From Blastomonas fulva (GTDB lineage: Bacteria; Pseudomonadota; Alphaproteobacteria; Sphingomonadales; Sphingomonadaceae), in the NCBI RefSeq assembly GCF_003431825.1, contig NZ_CP020083.1:2270501-2334500 (forward strand): DNA of 64,000 nt, written 5' to 3'. The notes beneath the pieces were generated by a model that did not search any database, had not been told where the DNA came from, and saw only the letters and a list, made by a program, of their open reading frames with translations. This document shows positions 34,101 to 42,894 of the stretch, in pieces. Made by a program: the position numbers and the translations under genes. How positions within the stretch are numbered: position 1 is the first letter of the stretch; every line of letters begins with the position of its first letter.

Positions 34101-34366
34101 GCCTCAGCCAGGGCGAGGGGGCGTCGCGCAATTTCCTGACGCGGCAGGTTGAAAGGCTTCCGCTGCAGTTCAACGTGACGATCAGTGCGCCGTTCCTGCA
34201 GCTGATCACGTCGGCGCGATCGCTGTATGATACGCAATATGTCACCGACCCGGCGCTGCTGGGGTTGCTGCCCGGCCAGGTCAACAATCCGGGCGCCGTG
34301 CTGCCCGGCGCGACACCACCAGATAAACCGGGCATTCAGCCCCCAGAAAGCGAGGATCGTCCATGA
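31157..34366 (+). CDS. ydbH: YdbH-family intermembrane (AsmA/TamB-like) protein
   Basis: A 1069-residue protein with one N-terminal membrane anchor (WPLKIALYGIALLGLVGLIAW, about 25-45) and a long, repetitive beta-rich body ending in the conserved YdbH C-terminal region (GTLAYVGELTYEDLGTMANFAFNALRSLRYKYLIVEMDGDLAGEV). YdbH-like proteins span the periplasm and carry phospholipids between inner and outer membrane, working with the lipoprotein YnbE. The YnbE and YdbL genes follow directly with overlapping start codons, which confirms the assignment. ATG 31157 is chosen as the start nearest the anchor; an ATG 12 codons upstream is possible. Confidence 0.9.
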   Translation: MSDADTEAEAIPPARKVRAWQRTAWPLKIALYGIALLGLVGLIAWTQREDIARNLIGAELERQGVPATYEIESIGVGRQVVRNLVLGDPRRPDATIERLTVDIGGGLFGLTVDSAVVEGLRAFGRWENERLSFGSLDRFLYTDSTEPFSLSRLDLTLRDARVKIDSPYGALGIKADGSGNLRGGFKGTLAAVGKQLAYRGCTLDQPSLYGTVSISGQRPAFQGPLRFDALACQAGGLTIARSAVAVRASANVALDRVSGSLGPQAGAIRAAGFAASNLRGKIDFAATAQQIDADVDLALAKSAASGIGFADMAAKGIAVLRLGGASPGWSFEGRAEGSALTVDRARLAGLDDAVAASANLPVGPLVARMAQAARRALPGSDLALDLQARGGGESLALTIPRLSLTGARGDRLVGGNSLTLRQDGDALQVAGNISTGGEGLPRAQLRITPRGQGAYALRVSMEQYSAGGASLALPELSALWNGRGLATFGGRALLSGPIPGGSVRALALPLQGRWSEASGLALYDGCQTLRFDRLQLANLTADRQAITICPLRGQPMVRQGARGMQLAARLGGATRLQARLGSSPMQLAVGAMAVDFPGSAMLSDVDLLIGNLESGTHIKAADLSVDLRGALGGRYAEAEATIGAVPLLLTRGSGSWSFVDSVLGVSGDEWLLRDRQVPARFQPLVSTDMQLTLADGRIAVTGTLDEPQTARDVLRVAIAHDLSSVTGHADLFVDRLTFDDDLQPEMVSNIVLGIIANTRGTLAGRGRIDWSANGVTSSTGRFRTDSLDFAAAFGPVRGLSGDIVFSDLLGMQTGPGQVVRLAEVNPGFAVSNGTIRYRLLPDFRMQVEGGEWPFAGGRLLLDPGVIDLVSEQPRTLVFRVDRVDAAQFLAGFDFENINATGHFAGVIPIVFDKDGGHVRGGRLEVIEDGGTLAYVGELTYEDLGTMANFAFNALRSLRYKYLIVEMDGDLAGEVVTRIRFDGLSQGEGASRNFLTRQVERLPLQFNVTISAPFLQLITSARSLYDTQYVTDPALLGLLPGQVNNPGAVLPGATPPDKPGIQPPESEDRP

Positions 34367-34590
34367 AGGGGACACACAGGATGGCGATGATGAGAAATCG
34401 GGCGGTTGGAATGGTGGCATTGGCGGCCACACTTGCAATCACGGCGACGGCGCTCGGGGGCTGTGTGACGGTATCGGCGCCTGACAAGCCGATCGTCATC
34501 AACCTCAACATCAACATCAAACAAGAGGTCGTCTACCGGCTCGATGGCAAGGCCAAGGCGGTGATCGACGAGAATGCGGAGATTTTCTGA
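34363..34590 (+). CDS. ynbE: YnbE-family lipoprotein
   Basis: A 75-residue lipoprotein. The signal peptide ends TATALGGCVTV, giving a lipobox cysteine at about residue 34, and the mature part keeps the conserved VINLNINIKQEVVYRLDGKAK segment of YnbE. YnbE is an outer-membrane lipoprotein that stacks onto the C-terminal end of YdbH to complete a lipid-transfer bridge. Its start overlaps the ydbH stop (ATGA), and its stop overlaps the ydbL start (TGATG). Confidence 0.92.
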   Translation: MKGTHRMAMMRNRAVGMVALAATLAITATALGGCVTVSAPDKPIVINLNINIKQEVVYRLDGKAKAVIDENAEIF

Positions 34591-34970
34591 TGAACAGGGC
34601 AATATTGAAAACCGGCCTGGTGGCTTTTGTGGCGCTGGGGTTGGCCATGCCCGCTATGGCGCAGCGTGACCCAGCCTATGAGGCGGCGCGCGAGAACGGG
34701 TCGATCGGCGAAAAGCCCGATGGCTATCTGGGCATTGTCGGTGGCGGCGACGGCCAGCTGCAGCGCATGGTCAGCGACATCAACCTCAAGCGCAAGCAGG
34801 TCTATACCGACCGCGCTTCGGCCGAAGGATCGACTGTCGAGCAGTTCGCCTTCACCGCCGGCTGCAACACGATTTCGCGCACCAAGCCGGGCGAGAAATA
34901 CCAGGCGCCCGATGGCAGCTGGAAGACTCGCGATTCCAGCCCGCCGGTGCGCGACGCGCGCTGTCCGTGA
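34590..34970 (+). CDS. ydbL: YdbL-family (DUF1318) periplasmic protein
   Basis: A 126-residue exported protein with signal peptide TGLVAFVALGLAMPAMAQ. It then has the YdbL pattern YEAARENGSIGEKPDGYLGIVGGGDGQLQRMVSDINLKRKQVYTDRA, which is the DUF1318 core (residues about 28-75), followed by a longer C-terminal tail with two cysteines (GCNTISRTKPGEKYQAPDG, ARCP) that may form a disulfide. YdbL is a periplasmic partner that modulates YdbH-YnbE assembly. It is the last gene of the operon, and a strong terminator follows. Confidence 0.9.
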   Translation: MNRAILKTGLVAFVALGLAMPAMAQRDPAYEAARENGSIGEKPDGYLGIVGGGDGQLQRMVSDINLKRKQVYTDRASAEGSTVEQFAFTAGCNTISRTKPGEKYQAPDGSWKTRDSSPPVRDARCP

Positions 34971-34998
34971 GGCAGATTGCCGCCCGGCAAATGTTTCG

Positions 34999-35030
34999 GC
35001 CCGGAATTCCCTGTGAATTCCGGGCTTTTT
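34999..35030 (+). terminator. Intrinsic terminator of the ydbH-ynbE-ydbL operon
   Basis: An 11-bp perfect stem (34999-35009 with 35015-35025, loop CCTGT) is followed directly by five T residues, 28 bases after the ydbL stop. It is a textbook factor-independent terminator. Confidence 0.9.
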
Positions 35031-35176
35031 CATGCGCGATGGCGCAGCGCAGCATGGCCATTGACTTGGGAACCAGCCCTTTCTAAACGGGCCGCGCCTT
35101 GGCGGGTCAGCTCGCCGCTTTTTGCGTGACTTTTCGGTTGTTGTAGCCTTTGGCCCAATAACAAGGAGTATGGCGA

Positions 35177-35536
35177 ATGGCGGAGAACGAACCCGGGCAA
35201 GACCCTTCTGGCGGCGACGCGCGGATCGATCACATCGGTGATCGGCTGCGCGATATAACGCAGCGGGAGCAGGCCGATGTGAGCGGCAAAGGGGGCGCAG
35301 TCGATGCGAATTATCGGCTGGGCAACCGCGTGCTCGCCGATCTGCTTGGGGGTATTGCAGGTGGTTTGCTGTTCGGCTGGCTGTTTGATCGCTGGCTGGG
35401 CACATCGCCCTGGCTCCTGATCACGTTCCTCGCTCTGGGGATTTTCGTGGCCTTCAGGAACATCATCCGGGTTTCCAACGCATATTCGGCGGGGCTGAAA
35501 AATCAGCAGTCCCCGAAGGATAAGCCTGAAGATTGA
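35177..35536 (+). CDS. atpI: ATP synthase assembly protein I (AtpI)
   Basis: A 119-residue protein. Its N-terminal half is soluble and charged, and its C-terminal half has two membrane spans (RVLADLLGGIAGGLLFGWLFDRWLG and PWLLITFLALGIFVAFRNII), typical of AtpI/Atp_zeta-neighbour proteins that help assemble the c-ring and may conduct Mg2+. It heads the F0 operon. An AAGGAG lies 8 bases upstream of ATG 35177. Its long N terminus before the first span is common in alphaproteobacteria. Confidence 0.88.
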   Translation: MAENEPGQDPSGGDARIDHIGDRLRDITQREQADVSGKGGAVDANYRLGNRVLADLLGGIAGGLLFGWLFDRWLGTSPWLLITFLALGIFVAFRNIIRVSNAYSAGLKNQQSPKDKPED

Positions 35537-35553
35537 TACGAAGAGGTAAGGTT

Positions 35554-36339
35554 GTGGCAGCCGAGTCAGGCAAAATCGACCCAATGCACCAGTTCGAAAT
35601 CGCGCCCATTTTCTCGGGTGGTTTCGACATTGCTGGGCAGACCATCGCCTTCACCAACAGCGCTCTGTGGATGCTGTTGACGCTGGTGGCGCTGTGGGTG
35701 TTCATGCAGGGTGGCATGAAGCGCGAGCTGGTGCCGGGTCGCTGGCAGCTGATGGTCGAAAGCTTCACCGGCTTCATCGACGACATGCTGGTGGCCAATA
35801 TCGGCGCCGAAGGCCGCAAATACGCGCCTTATGTGTTCTCGCTGTTCATGTTCATCCTGTTCGCCAACATCCTGGGCCTGCTGCCCATCGGTGTGATCGG
35901 CGGCCATCCGTTCACCGTGACCAGCCATCTGACGATCACCGGCATCCTTGCCATTGTCAGCTTCTCGATCGTGCTGATCGTCGGCTTCACGCGCCACGGG
36001 TTCCACTTCTTCTCGCTGTTCGTGCCGCACGGCACGCCGCTGCCGATGATACCGTTCATCTTCCTGGTCGAGCTGCTGTCCTTCCTGGTCCGCCCGTTCA
36101 GCCTGGGTCTGCGACTGTTCGTCGCGATGACCGCAGGACACATCCTGCTCAAGGTGCTGGCCGGTTTCGTGATCAACTCGACCAATGCCGGGCTCGGCTA
36201 TGGCCTGATGGTCGGGCTGCCCAGCCTGACGCTGATGGTCGGCATCAGCGCGCTCGAGATCCTGGTCGCCGTCGTGCAGGCCTATGTGTTCGCGCTGCTC
36301 ACCTCGCTGTACATCAATGATGCGGTGAACCTGCACTAA
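35554..36339 (+). CDS. atpB: ATP synthase F0 subunit a
   Basis: A 261-residue polytopic membrane protein forming the proton channel stator. Spans include IAFTNSALWMLLTLVALWVFM, YVFSLFMFILFANILGLLPIG, and the signature LSFLVRPFSLGLRLFVAMTAGHILL with the essential arginine in LRLFVAM (about residue 190), then EILVAVVQAYVFALLTSLYI. GTG 35554 has AGAGG upstream; the TTG at 35533 would add seven residues and is less likely. It follows atpI with only a 17-base gap. Confidence 0.96.
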   Translation: MAAESGKIDPMHQFEIAPIFSGGFDIAGQTIAFTNSALWMLLTLVALWVFMQGGMKRELVPGRWQLMVESFTGFIDDMLVANIGAEGRKYAPYVFSLFMFILFANILGLLPIGVIGGHPFTVTSHLTITGILAIVSFSIVLIVGFTRHGFHFFSLFVPHGTPLPMIPFIFLVELLSFLVRPFSLGLRLFVAMTAGHILLKVLAGFVINSTNAGLGYGLMVGLPSLTLMVGISALEILVAVVQAYVFALLTSLYINDAVNLH

Positions 36340-36396
36340 GTTATTCTTTTCGCTCTCAATCTTTCCATCCAATCGAGTTTCTTAAGGAGTATTACA

Positions 36397-36624
36397 ATGG
36401 ACGCAGAAGCTGCAAAACTGGTCGGTGCTGGCCTGGCTGCAATCGGTGCCGGCATGGCCGCCATCGGCGTGGGTAACGTGTTCGGTTCGTTCCTGGAAAG
36501 CGCACTGCGCAACCCGGCAGCTGCCGACGGCCAGCAGGGCCGCCTCTTCATCGGCTTCGCCGCTGCCGAACTTCTCGGCCTGCTGGCGTTCGTCGTGGCG
36601 ATGATCCTGATCTTCGTCGCCTGA
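36397..36624 (+). CDS. atpE: ATP synthase F0 subunit c
   Basis: A 75-residue proteolipid with two helices joined by the polar loop. The first is KLVGAGLAAIGAGMAAIGVGNVFGSFL (with the G-x-G-x-G packing motif), then ALRNPAAADGQQGRLFIG, and the second helix FAAAELLGLLAFVVAMILIFV with the proton-binding glutamate in AAELLGL (about residue 57). It forms the rotor ring. AAGGAG lies upstream. It has the usual alphaproteobacterial position between subunits a and b'. Confidence 0.97.
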   Translation: MDAEAAKLVGAGLAAIGAGMAAIGVGNVFGSFLESALRNPAAADGQQGRLFIGFAAAELLGLLAFVVAMILIFVA

Positions 36625-36702
36625 TTATTCGCGTTTCCGGGGCCGGCCTGCCGCCGGTCCCGGTTCGCACCTTCAAGATTCTGATCCACGGATAGCTTTG
36701 AT

Positions 36703-37197
36703 ATGCCCCAGATTGACCAGATCATGTCCACCTACGGGTCCCAGTTCTTCTGGCTGGTGATCACGTTCGGACTGATTTATTTCGTTATCGGGCGTTCGAT
36801 GCTGCCGAAGATCCAGGGCACGGTCGATCTGCGCAAGGGCAAGATCGCCGGCGACATCGCGGCTGCCAAGGCCGCGCATGCCCGCGCTGACGAAATCGAG
36901 GAAGATTATCGTCAAGCCCATGCCCGTGCCCGCGACGCGGCTATGGCGGTCACCGCCGAAGCCAAGGCCAAGGGCATCCGCGAAGCCGAAGCCAAGGTTC
37001 GCGAGGCCGATGTCGGCATCGCCGCCCATCTGGCCGACGCCGAAGCCGCGATTGCTGCCCAGCAGGCATCTGCCCTGTCGGAGATCGAAGCTGTAGCGGT
37101 CGAAGCCGCACAGGATATCGTCGCCCGGCTGACCCCGGCAAAGATCACCAAGCCGCAGGTCAACCGCGCGGTCAAGGGAGCTCTGGCAGATGCTTGA
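36703..37197 (+). CDS. atpF': ATP synthase F0 subunit b' (atpF2/atpG type)
   Basis: A 164-residue stalk subunit with one N-terminal span (QFFWLVITFGLIYFVIGRSML, about 14-34), then an entirely helical, charged and alanine-rich coiled region (KIAGDIAAAKAAHARADEIEEDYRQAHARARDAAM). In alphaproteobacteria and phototrophs a b and b' pair makes the peripheral stalk. It is the first of the pair and overlaps the next gene by eight bases. ATG 36703 has no strong ribosome site. Confidence 0.93.
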   Translation: MPQIDQIMSTYGSQFFWLVITFGLIYFVIGRSMLPKIQGTVDLRKGKIAGDIAAAKAAHARADEIEEDYRQAHARARDAAMAVTAEAKAKGIREAEAKVREADVGIAAHLADAEAAIAAQQASALSEIEAVAVEAAQDIVARLTPAKITKPQVNRAVKGALADA

Positions 37198-37741
37198 TCT
37201 CATCATCCTCGCGTCCGAAGCGGGCGAACATGCTGATCCCTCGATCGGCGGCGTCCACCTGCTCAACGCCACCTTCTTCGTCTCGGCGGCAATGCTGATC
37301 CTGATCGGCATCATCCTCTACAAGAAGGTGCCGGCGACGATCGGCGCTTCGCTCGATCGCAAGATCGCCAGCATCAAGGCCGAGCTCGACGAAGCCCAGG
37401 CGCTGCGTGCGGATGCCGAAAAGCTGCGCGCCGAATATGAGGCCAAGCTGGCTGCGGCAACGCAGGAAGCCGCCGACATGAACGCGCGCGCCGAGGCGGA
37501 AGCCGAAGCCATCCGCGCCAAGGCGCGCACCGATGCGGAAAACCTGATCGTCCGCCGTCAGAAGATGGCGACAGACAAGATCGCCGCCGCCGAACGCGCT
37601 GCCATCGCCGAGATCCGCAACAAGGTCGCCACCGCTGCAGCAGGTGCCGCCGCGACGCTGATCGCCGAAAACCACAACGCCGATGCGGACAAGTCGCTGG
37701 TTGACAGCACCGTCGCCCAGCTCGGCATGCGGCTGAATTGA
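37190..37741 (+). CDS. atpF: ATP synthase F0 subunit b
   Basis: A 183-residue stalk protein. It has one membrane span (NATFFVSAAMLILIGIILY, about 26-45) followed by DRKIASIKAELDEAQALRADAEKLRAEYEAKLAAATQEAADM, a long coiled coil reaching the C terminus. It partners with b' to link F0 with the F1 head. The start codon lies within the end of the b' gene. No F1 genes follow; they are usually encoded elsewhere in alphaproteobacteria (atpHAGDC). Confidence 0.94.
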   Translation: MLDLIILASEAGEHADPSIGGVHLLNATFFVSAAMLILIGIILYKKVPATIGASLDRKIASIKAELDEAQALRADAEKLRAEYEAKLAAATQEAADMNARAEAEAEAIRAKARTDAENLIVRRQKMATDKIAAAERAAIAEIRNKVATAAAGAAATLIAENHNADADKSLVDSTVAQLGMRLN

Positions 37742-37750
37742 TTCTGTTGC

Positions 37751-37774
37751 CCCTCTCCCCTGCGAGGGAGAGGG
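37751..37774 (+). terminator. Hairpin after the F0 operon
   Basis: CCCTCTCCC (37751-37759) and GGGAGAGGG (37766-37774) form a 9-bp stem with a six-base loop, ten bases after the atpF stop. No T run follows, so termination may be partial or the hairpin may be a repeat remnant; similar GGGAGAGG-rich sequence appears near 59350. Confidence 0.5.
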
Positions 37775-37836
37775 AATTGCTGCAAGTCCGCTAGCCCATT
37801 GACCTGCCGCCGTCCTGACGCCACATCACGCGCACC

Positions 37837-39780
37837 ATGGCAGGCCGTCCCGCTCACCCCAATGACAGCAATCCGCGCGCGCCCGACCGCTTCCTCGAGG
37901 AGGCGGCGACCTATAGCGTGCGCGGGGCCGATACGCCCGATCTCGACACCGGAATCGCCGCGATCCGCAGCCAGCTGAAATCGCTGCCGACACGGCCTGG
38001 CGTGTACCGGATGATCGATGCGCGCGGCGACGTGCTCTATGTCGGCAAGGCGCGCGCACTCAAGAATCGGGTGACCAACTACACCCAGGTCGACAAATTG
38101 CCGCGCCGCCTGCAGCGGATGGTATCGTTGACCCGGTCGATGATGATCGTCACGACCAACAGCGAGGCCGAGGCTTTGCTGCTCGAGGCGCAGCTGATCA
38201 AGCGCTATCGCCCGGCGTACAATGTGCTGCTGCGCGACGACAAGAGCTTCCCCTATATCCTGCTGCGCGAGGATCACGATTTTCCGCGGATGTCGAAGTA
38301 CCGCGGCGCGCAGAAGTACAAGGGCCAGTATTTCGGCCCCTTCGCAAGCGCCGGATCGGTGACGAGCACATTGAACTCGCTGCAGAAACTGTTCCTGCTG
38401 CGCTCGTGCTCGGACAGCTTTTTCGCCAACCGCTCGCGGCCGTGCCTGCTGTACCAGATCAAGCGCTGCTCGGCGCCGTGCGTAGACCGGATCAGCAAGG
38501 AGGAATATGCGGCCTTGGTGGGCGATGCGCGTGCGTTCCTCACCGGCAAGTCGACCGACGTCCAGGCCAAATTGGGCGCGCGGATGGAAGCGGCGGCGCA
38601 GGCGCTCGATTTCGAGAGCGCCGCAGCATATCGCGACCGATTGAAGGCGCTGACCTTCATTCAGGGCAGCCAGGCAGTGAACGCCAACGGCATCGCCGAC
38701 GCCGATGTGTTCGCGATGGCGAGCCAGGGCGGCACGGTGTGCATCCAGGCGTTCTTTATACGTGCCGGGCAGAACTGGGGCCATCGCAGCTTCTTTCCCG
38801 CGCATGTGCAGGAGCTCGACGAGGCCGAGATCCTCCCCAGCTTCCTGATGCAGTTCTATCAGGACATGCCCCCGCCGCGCCTGATCCTCACCGACCGCAC
38901 GCCGTTCGAGTGCGATCTGGTGGTCGAGGCATTGTCGGCCAACATGTCGCACAAGCTCGAGCTGCTGGTTCCGCAGCGCGGCGAGCGCAAAAGGCTGATC
39001 GAGCAGGCGCAGCGCAACGCGCTCGAGGAATTGCAGCGCCGCGTCGCCGAGAGCGCGAGCCAGGCCAAGTACCTCGCCGAGATGGCCGACCTGTTCGAGC
39101 TCGATGGTCCGCCCGACCGCATCGAGGTCTACGACAACAGCCATATCCAGGGCACCAATGCGCTGGGCGCGATGGTGGTCGCGGGGCCCGAAGGCTTCCG
39201 CAAGGCGGCATATCGCAAGTTCAACATCAAGCGCGCCGACACCGTGCCGGGCGATGACTATGCGATGATGCGCGAGGTGTTCGAACGGCGGTTTGCGCGC
39301 GCGCAGAGCGAAGACCCCGATCGCAGCGGCGGCGACTGGCCCGATCTGGTTCTGGTCGATGGCGGCAAGGGCCAGCTCAAGGCTGCGATGGAAGCGCTGG
39401 CGGTGCTGGGGATCGAGGATGTCGCGTTGGTCGGCGTCGCCAAGGGCCCGGATCGCAATGCCGGGCGCGAGACCTTCTTCATGCCCGATGGCAAGGAGTT
39501 CACGCTGCCGACCAACAGTCCGGTGCTGTTCTACCTCCAGCGGCTGCGCGACGAGGCGCACCGCTTCGCGATCGGCGCGCACCGCGGCAAGCGCAAGAAG
39601 GCGATGACCAGCAGCCCGCTCGACGAGGTCCCCGGCATCGGCCCGGCGCGCAAACGCGCATTGCTGATGCACTTCGGCACGGCAAAAGCTGTGCGCAGCG
39701 CTTCCTTGCAGGACCTGCAGATGGCCCCCGGCGTCTCCAAGGCGATGGCGCAGCTGGTCTATGACTATTTCCGGGGATAG
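37837..39780 (+). CDS. uvrC: UvrABC excinuclease subunit C
   Basis: A 647-residue protein. The GIY-YIG nuclease domain is TRPGVYRMIDARGDVLYVGKARALKNRVTNY (about 52-82), and FGPFASAGSVTSTLNSLQKLFLLRSCSD follows. The UvrB-binding region is near 210-250. The RNase H-like C-terminal nuclease has PDRIEVYDNSHIQGTNALGAMVV and LVLVDGGKGQL. Two helix-hairpin-helix motifs close it (LDEVPGIGPARKRALLMHFG). It makes the two cuts beside DNA damage in nucleotide excision repair. It precedes recO with a 6-base gap. Confidence 0.97.
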   Translation: MAGRPAHPNDSNPRAPDRFLEEAATYSVRGADTPDLDTGIAAIRSQLKSLPTRPGVYRMIDARGDVLYVGKARALKNRVTNYTQVDKLPRRLQRMVSLTRSMMIVTTNSEAEALLLEAQLIKRYRPAYNVLLRDDKSFPYILLREDHDFPRMSKYRGAQKYKGQYFGPFASAGSVTSTLNSLQKLFLLRSCSDSFFANRSRPCLLYQIKRCSAPCVDRISKEEYAALVGDARAFLTGKSTDVQAKLGARMEAAAQALDFESAAAYRDRLKALTFIQGSQAVNANGIADADVFAMASQGGTVCIQAFFIRAGQNWGHRSFFPAHVQELDEAEILPSFLMQFYQDMPPPRLILTDRTPFECDLVVEALSANMSHKLELLVPQRGERKRLIEQAQRNALEELQRRVAESASQAKYLAEMADLFELDGPPDRIEVYDNSHIQGTNALGAMVVAGPEGFRKAAYRKFNIKRADTVPGDDYAMMREVFERRFARAQSEDPDRSGGDWPDLVLVDGGKGQLKAAMEALAVLGIEDVALVGVAKGPDRNAGRETFFMPDGKEFTLPTNSPVLFYLQRLRDEAHRFAIGAHRGKRKKAMTSSPLDEVPGIGPARKRALLMHFGTAKAVRSASLQDLQMAPGVSKAMAQLVYDYFRG

Positions 39781-39786
39781 CTGAGC

Positions 39787-40521
39787 TTGCCCGTCATCCG
39801 CACCCCCGCGATCGTCTGCACGGTGCGCAAGCATGGCGAGCATGGCGCGGTGGCGCGGTTGTTTACGCCCGAACATGGCCTGCAGGCGGGCTATGTGCAG
39901 GGGGGGCGATCGACCGCGATGCGACCGGTGCTGATGCCCGCGAACCTCGTGACGGCGGAGCTGCGCAGCCGCTCGCCGGATCAGCTCGCCAGCCTGACGG
40001 TTGAACTCTCCACCAGCCGCGCGCCTTATTACGCGGAACCCTTGGCGGCGGCTGCGTTCGAGTGGGTGACGTTGCTCACCGCTACGGTCGCGCCCGATGA
40101 TCAGCCTTTTCCTCGATTGTACGCCGCGCTGGCGGCGCTGCTCGAACTGGTTTGCGTGGCTCCCTCGGCGAGGTGGTGGGCGCGGGCGATGGTGCAGTAT
40201 GAGGCGCTGCTGCTCGCCGAACTCGGCTTCGGGATGGATCTGGAGCGCTGCGCGGTGACTGGCGAACGCGAGGATCTGGCCTATGTCAGCCCGCGCACCG
40301 GGCGCGCGGTGTCGCTGCACGCCGCCGGAGTCTATGCCGAAAAGCTGCTGCTTTTGCCTCCCTTTATGACCAGCGATGCCGAGCCCGATTGGGGTCAATT
40401 GCTGCAGGGGTTTGCGCTCACCGGGCATTTCATCGAGCGCCAGTTCTTTGCCGAACGCCGCGCCGATCCGCTGGCGGCGCGCGGCATGATGATCGATCGG
40501 CTCAAAAGGATGGTTGCCTGA
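39787..40521 (+). CDS. recO: DNA repair protein RecO
   Basis: A 244-residue RecO. The N-terminal OB fold is TPAIVCTVRKHGEHGAVARLFTPEHGLQAGYVQGGRS (about residues 5-42). The helical core has ALLLAELGFGMDLERCAVTGEREDLAYVSPRTGRAVS, where relatives often have a zinc site but this one has only one cysteine. RecO anneals ssDNA and loads RecA together with RecF and RecR. The start is TTG 39787, which begins the conserved strand and follows uvrC closely. A short C-terminal end matches the family. Confidence 0.92.
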   Translation: MPVIRTPAIVCTVRKHGEHGAVARLFTPEHGLQAGYVQGGRSTAMRPVLMPANLVTAELRSRSPDQLASLTVELSTSRAPYYAEPLAAAAFEWVTLLTATVAPDDQPFPRLYAALAALLELVCVAPSARWWARAMVQYEALLLAELGFGMDLERCAVTGEREDLAYVSPRTGRAVSLHAAGVYAEKLLLLPPFMTSDAEPDWGQLLQGFALTGHFIERQFFAERRADPLAARGMMIDRLKRMVA

Positions 40522-40570
40522 CTGTGCAGGCGGCGGCTATGCGCGCGGCGATAGCTGACAGGGATACACC

Positions 40571-41629
40571 ATGAAAATTGCAATTCTACCCGGCGACGGC
40601 ATCGGCCCCGAAATCATGGCCGAAGCGGTCCGCGTGCTGCGCGCGCTCGAGCTGCCGGGGATGGAACTGCACGATGGCCTGGTCGGTGCCGCCGCCTGGC
40701 GCGTCCATGGCCATCCGCTGCCCCCCGAGACGCTGGCGCTGATGCACGCATGCGATGCCCTGCTGTTCGGCGCGGTGGGCGATCCTGCTTGCGATGGCCT
40801 CGAACGCCATCTGCGCCCCGAACAGGCGGTGCTGGGGATGCGCAAGGAGCTGAGCCTGTTTGCTAACCTGCGCCCTGCCAAGGTGTTTCCGGGGCTGGAG
40901 GCGCACAGCTCGCTGCGACCCGAGGTCGCGGGCGCGATCGATCTGATGATTGTCCGAGAGCTCAACGGCGACGTCTATTTCGGCGAGAAGGGCATGCGCA
41001 CCACCGCCGATGGCCAGCGCGAAGGCTATGACATCATGTCGTACAGCGAGAGCGAGGTGCGCCGCATCGCGCATGTCGCGTTCCGGACTGCGCAAGGTCG
41101 CTCAGGGCGGCTGTGTTCGGTGGACAAGGCCAATGTGCTGGAAACCTCGCAGCTATGGCGCGACGTGATGATCGAGGTCGCGGCGGAATATCCCGATGTC
41201 ACGCTCGAGCATATGTATGTCGACAACGCCGCGATGCAGCTCGTCCGCGCGCCGGGCAAGTTCGACACCATCGTCACCGGCAACCTATTCGGCGATATCC
41301 TGTCCGATCAGGCGAGCATGTGCGTCGGCTCGATTGGCCTGCTTGCCTCGGCGTCTCTGGGTGCGCAGCAGACCGCGTTCGGCACCAAGGGTGCCTATGA
41401 ACCGATCCACGGCAGCGCGCCCGATATCGCGGGCAAGGGCCTCGCCAATCCGGTCGCGATGATCCTCTCCGCCGCGATGATGTTGCGCCACAGCTTCGGT
41501 CTCGAAGCCGAAGCCGCGCGGATCGAGGCGGCGGTGGCGGGCGCGCTCAATGCGGGGGCGCTGGGCGCGGACCTCGGCGGGACGATGGGGACGCGGGAGA
41601 TCGGCGACGCGGTGTTGGCGGCGCTTTAA
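40571..41629 (+). CDS. leuB: 3-isopropylmalate dehydrogenase
   Basis: A 352-residue enzyme. It opens with [23 protein letters not shown] and has [41 protein letters not shown] (substrate arginines, about 88-108), [16 protein letters not shown], and [25 protein letters not shown] (metal-binding aspartates), then [19 protein letters not shown] [15 protein letters not shown]. It oxidises 3-isopropylmalate with NAD+ in leucine synthesis. Its stop region overlaps the last four bases of purD on the other strand. No leucine leader peptide is visible upstream. Confidence 0.96.
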   Translation: MKIAILPGDGIGPEIMAEAVRVLRALELPGMELHDGLVGAAAWRVHGHPLPPETLALMHACDALLFGAVGDPACDGLERHLRPEQAVLGMRKELSLFANLRPAKVFPGLEAHSSLRPEVAGAIDLMIVRELNGDVYFGEKGMRTTADGQREGYDIMSYSESEVRRIAHVAFRTAQGRSGRLCSVDKANVLETSQLWRDVMIEVAAEYPDVTLEHMYVDNAAMQLVRAPGKFDTIVTGNLFGDILSDQASMCVGSIGLLASASLGAQQTAFGTKGAYEPIHGSAPDIAGKGLANPVAMILSAAMMLRHSFGLEAEAARIEAAVAGALNAGALGADLGGTMGTREIGDAVLAAL

Positions 41630-42894
41630 CCCCGTTCGCGCGCCACTTCGCGCCAGCCGATGTCGCGGCGGCAGAAGCCGGCGGGGAAATTAATCGCATC
41701 GACGGCGGCATAGGCCGCACGCTGCGCCTCGGTCACACTGTTGCCGGTGCCGGTGACGTTGAGCACACGGCCACCGCTTGCAACCAGCCCGCCATCCTTC
41801 AGCGCGGTCCCCGCGTGGAACACCTTTGCGCCGCCAGTGTCGCCCAGTGCAATCGCGCCGCCCTTTTCGGGGGTGCCCGGATAGCCCTTGGCGGCCATCA
41901 CCACGGTGAGGGCATAGTCGTCCGAGAAGCGGGGAGGGGGGCTGCTGGCCAGCTCGCCCTTGGCGGTCGCAAGCACCAGCTCGGCCAGATCGCTCTGCAG
42001 CCGGGTCATCAGCACCTGGCATTCGGGGTCACCGAAGCGACAATTGTATTCGATGAGCTTCGGCCCTTCGCTGGTCAGCATCAGCCCGGCGAACAGAACG
42101 CCCGAATAGGGCATCCCCTCGGCGGCGAGCGTTGTCACGGTCGGCGCAATGATCCGCTCCATCACCTGCGCTTCAAGCTCCGGCGTCAGGACGGGAGCCG
42201 GGCTGTACGCGCCCATGCCGCCGGTGTTCGGCCCGGTATCGCCTTCACCCACCCGTTTATGGTCCTGCGCCGATCCGAAGGCGACGATCGCGCTGCCATC
42301 GGTGATCGCGAAGAAGCTCGCCTCTTCGCCGGTCATGAACTCCTCGATCACCACCTCGGCCCCGGCGTCACCGAAGGCGCCTGCGAACATGTGCCCGATG
42401 GCGTCCTCAGCCTCCTCGGCGGTCTCGGCGATGATGACGCCCTTGCCCGCTGCCAGCCCATCGGCCTTGATCACCACCGGCAGGTCGAAATCGGCCAAAG
42501 CCGCGTGCGCCTCTGCTGCATGGCTCGCGCGGACATAGCGCGCGGTGGGGATGCCCGCGCGGTCGCACAGGGCTTTGGTGAAGCCCTTGGAGCCTTCGAG
42601 CTGCGCGGCCTTCGCGGAGGGCCCGAACACGGGCACGTCGGCAGCGCGCAGGCTGTCGGCAAGGCCGTCGACGAGAGGCGCTTCAGGCCCGATTACGACC
42701 AGCCCGATGCGATGTTCCGCACAGAACGCGACAATCGCCGGATGATCGGACACCGCGAGGCCAACGCATTGTGCATGCTCGGCTATCCCCGGATTTCCGG
42801 GCGCGGCGAAGATGCTTTCCACCTGCGGGGATTGCGCCAGTTTCCAGCACAGGGCATGCTCGCGGCCACCGCTCCCCACCAACAGGATATTCAT
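41626..42894 (-). CDS. purD: Phosphoribosylamine-glycine ligase
   Basis: A 422-residue GAR synthetase. It has [23 protein letters not shown] at the N terminus, [20 protein letters not shown], the ATP-grasp region [21 protein letters not shown] (about 140-160), [17 protein letters not shown], and [17 protein letters not shown], then [16 protein letters not shown] [17 protein letters not shown]. It catalyses step two of purine synthesis. ATG 42894 is followed at once by the family start, with AAGGGG upstream; its start codon overlaps the divergent xseA start. The gene is convergent with leuB. Confidence 0.97.
   Translation of the reverse strand: MNILLVGSGGREHALCWKLAQSPQVESIFAAPGNPGIAEHAQCVGLAVSDHPAIVAFCAEHRIGLVVIGPEAPLVDGLADSLRAADVPVFGPSAKAAQLEGSKGFTKALCDRAGIPTARYVRASHAAEAHAALADFDLPVVIKADGLAAGKGVIIAETAEEAEDAIGHMFAGAFGDAGAEVVIEEFMTGEEASFFAITDGSAIVAFGSAQDHKRVGEGDTGPNTGGMGAYSPAPVLTPELEAQVMERIIAPTVTTLAAEGMPYSGVLFAGLMLTSEGPKLIEYNCRFGDPECQVLMTRLQSDLAELVLATAKGELASSPPPRFSDDYALTVVMAAKGYPGTPEKGGAIALGDTGGAKVFHAGTALKDGGLVASGGRVLNVTGTGNSVTEAQRAAYAAVDAINFPAGFCRRDIGWREVARERG

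Noticed and set aside
37742..37836. Possible tRNA or small RNA after the F0 operon
   Set aside because: Only a simple CT-rich hairpin was found, with no tRNA arms or anticodon.
37558..40428. A 956-codon minus-strand frame across uvrC and recO
   Set aside because: It is an antisense shadow; the plus strand has two fully recognisable genes and the minus translation has no motif.
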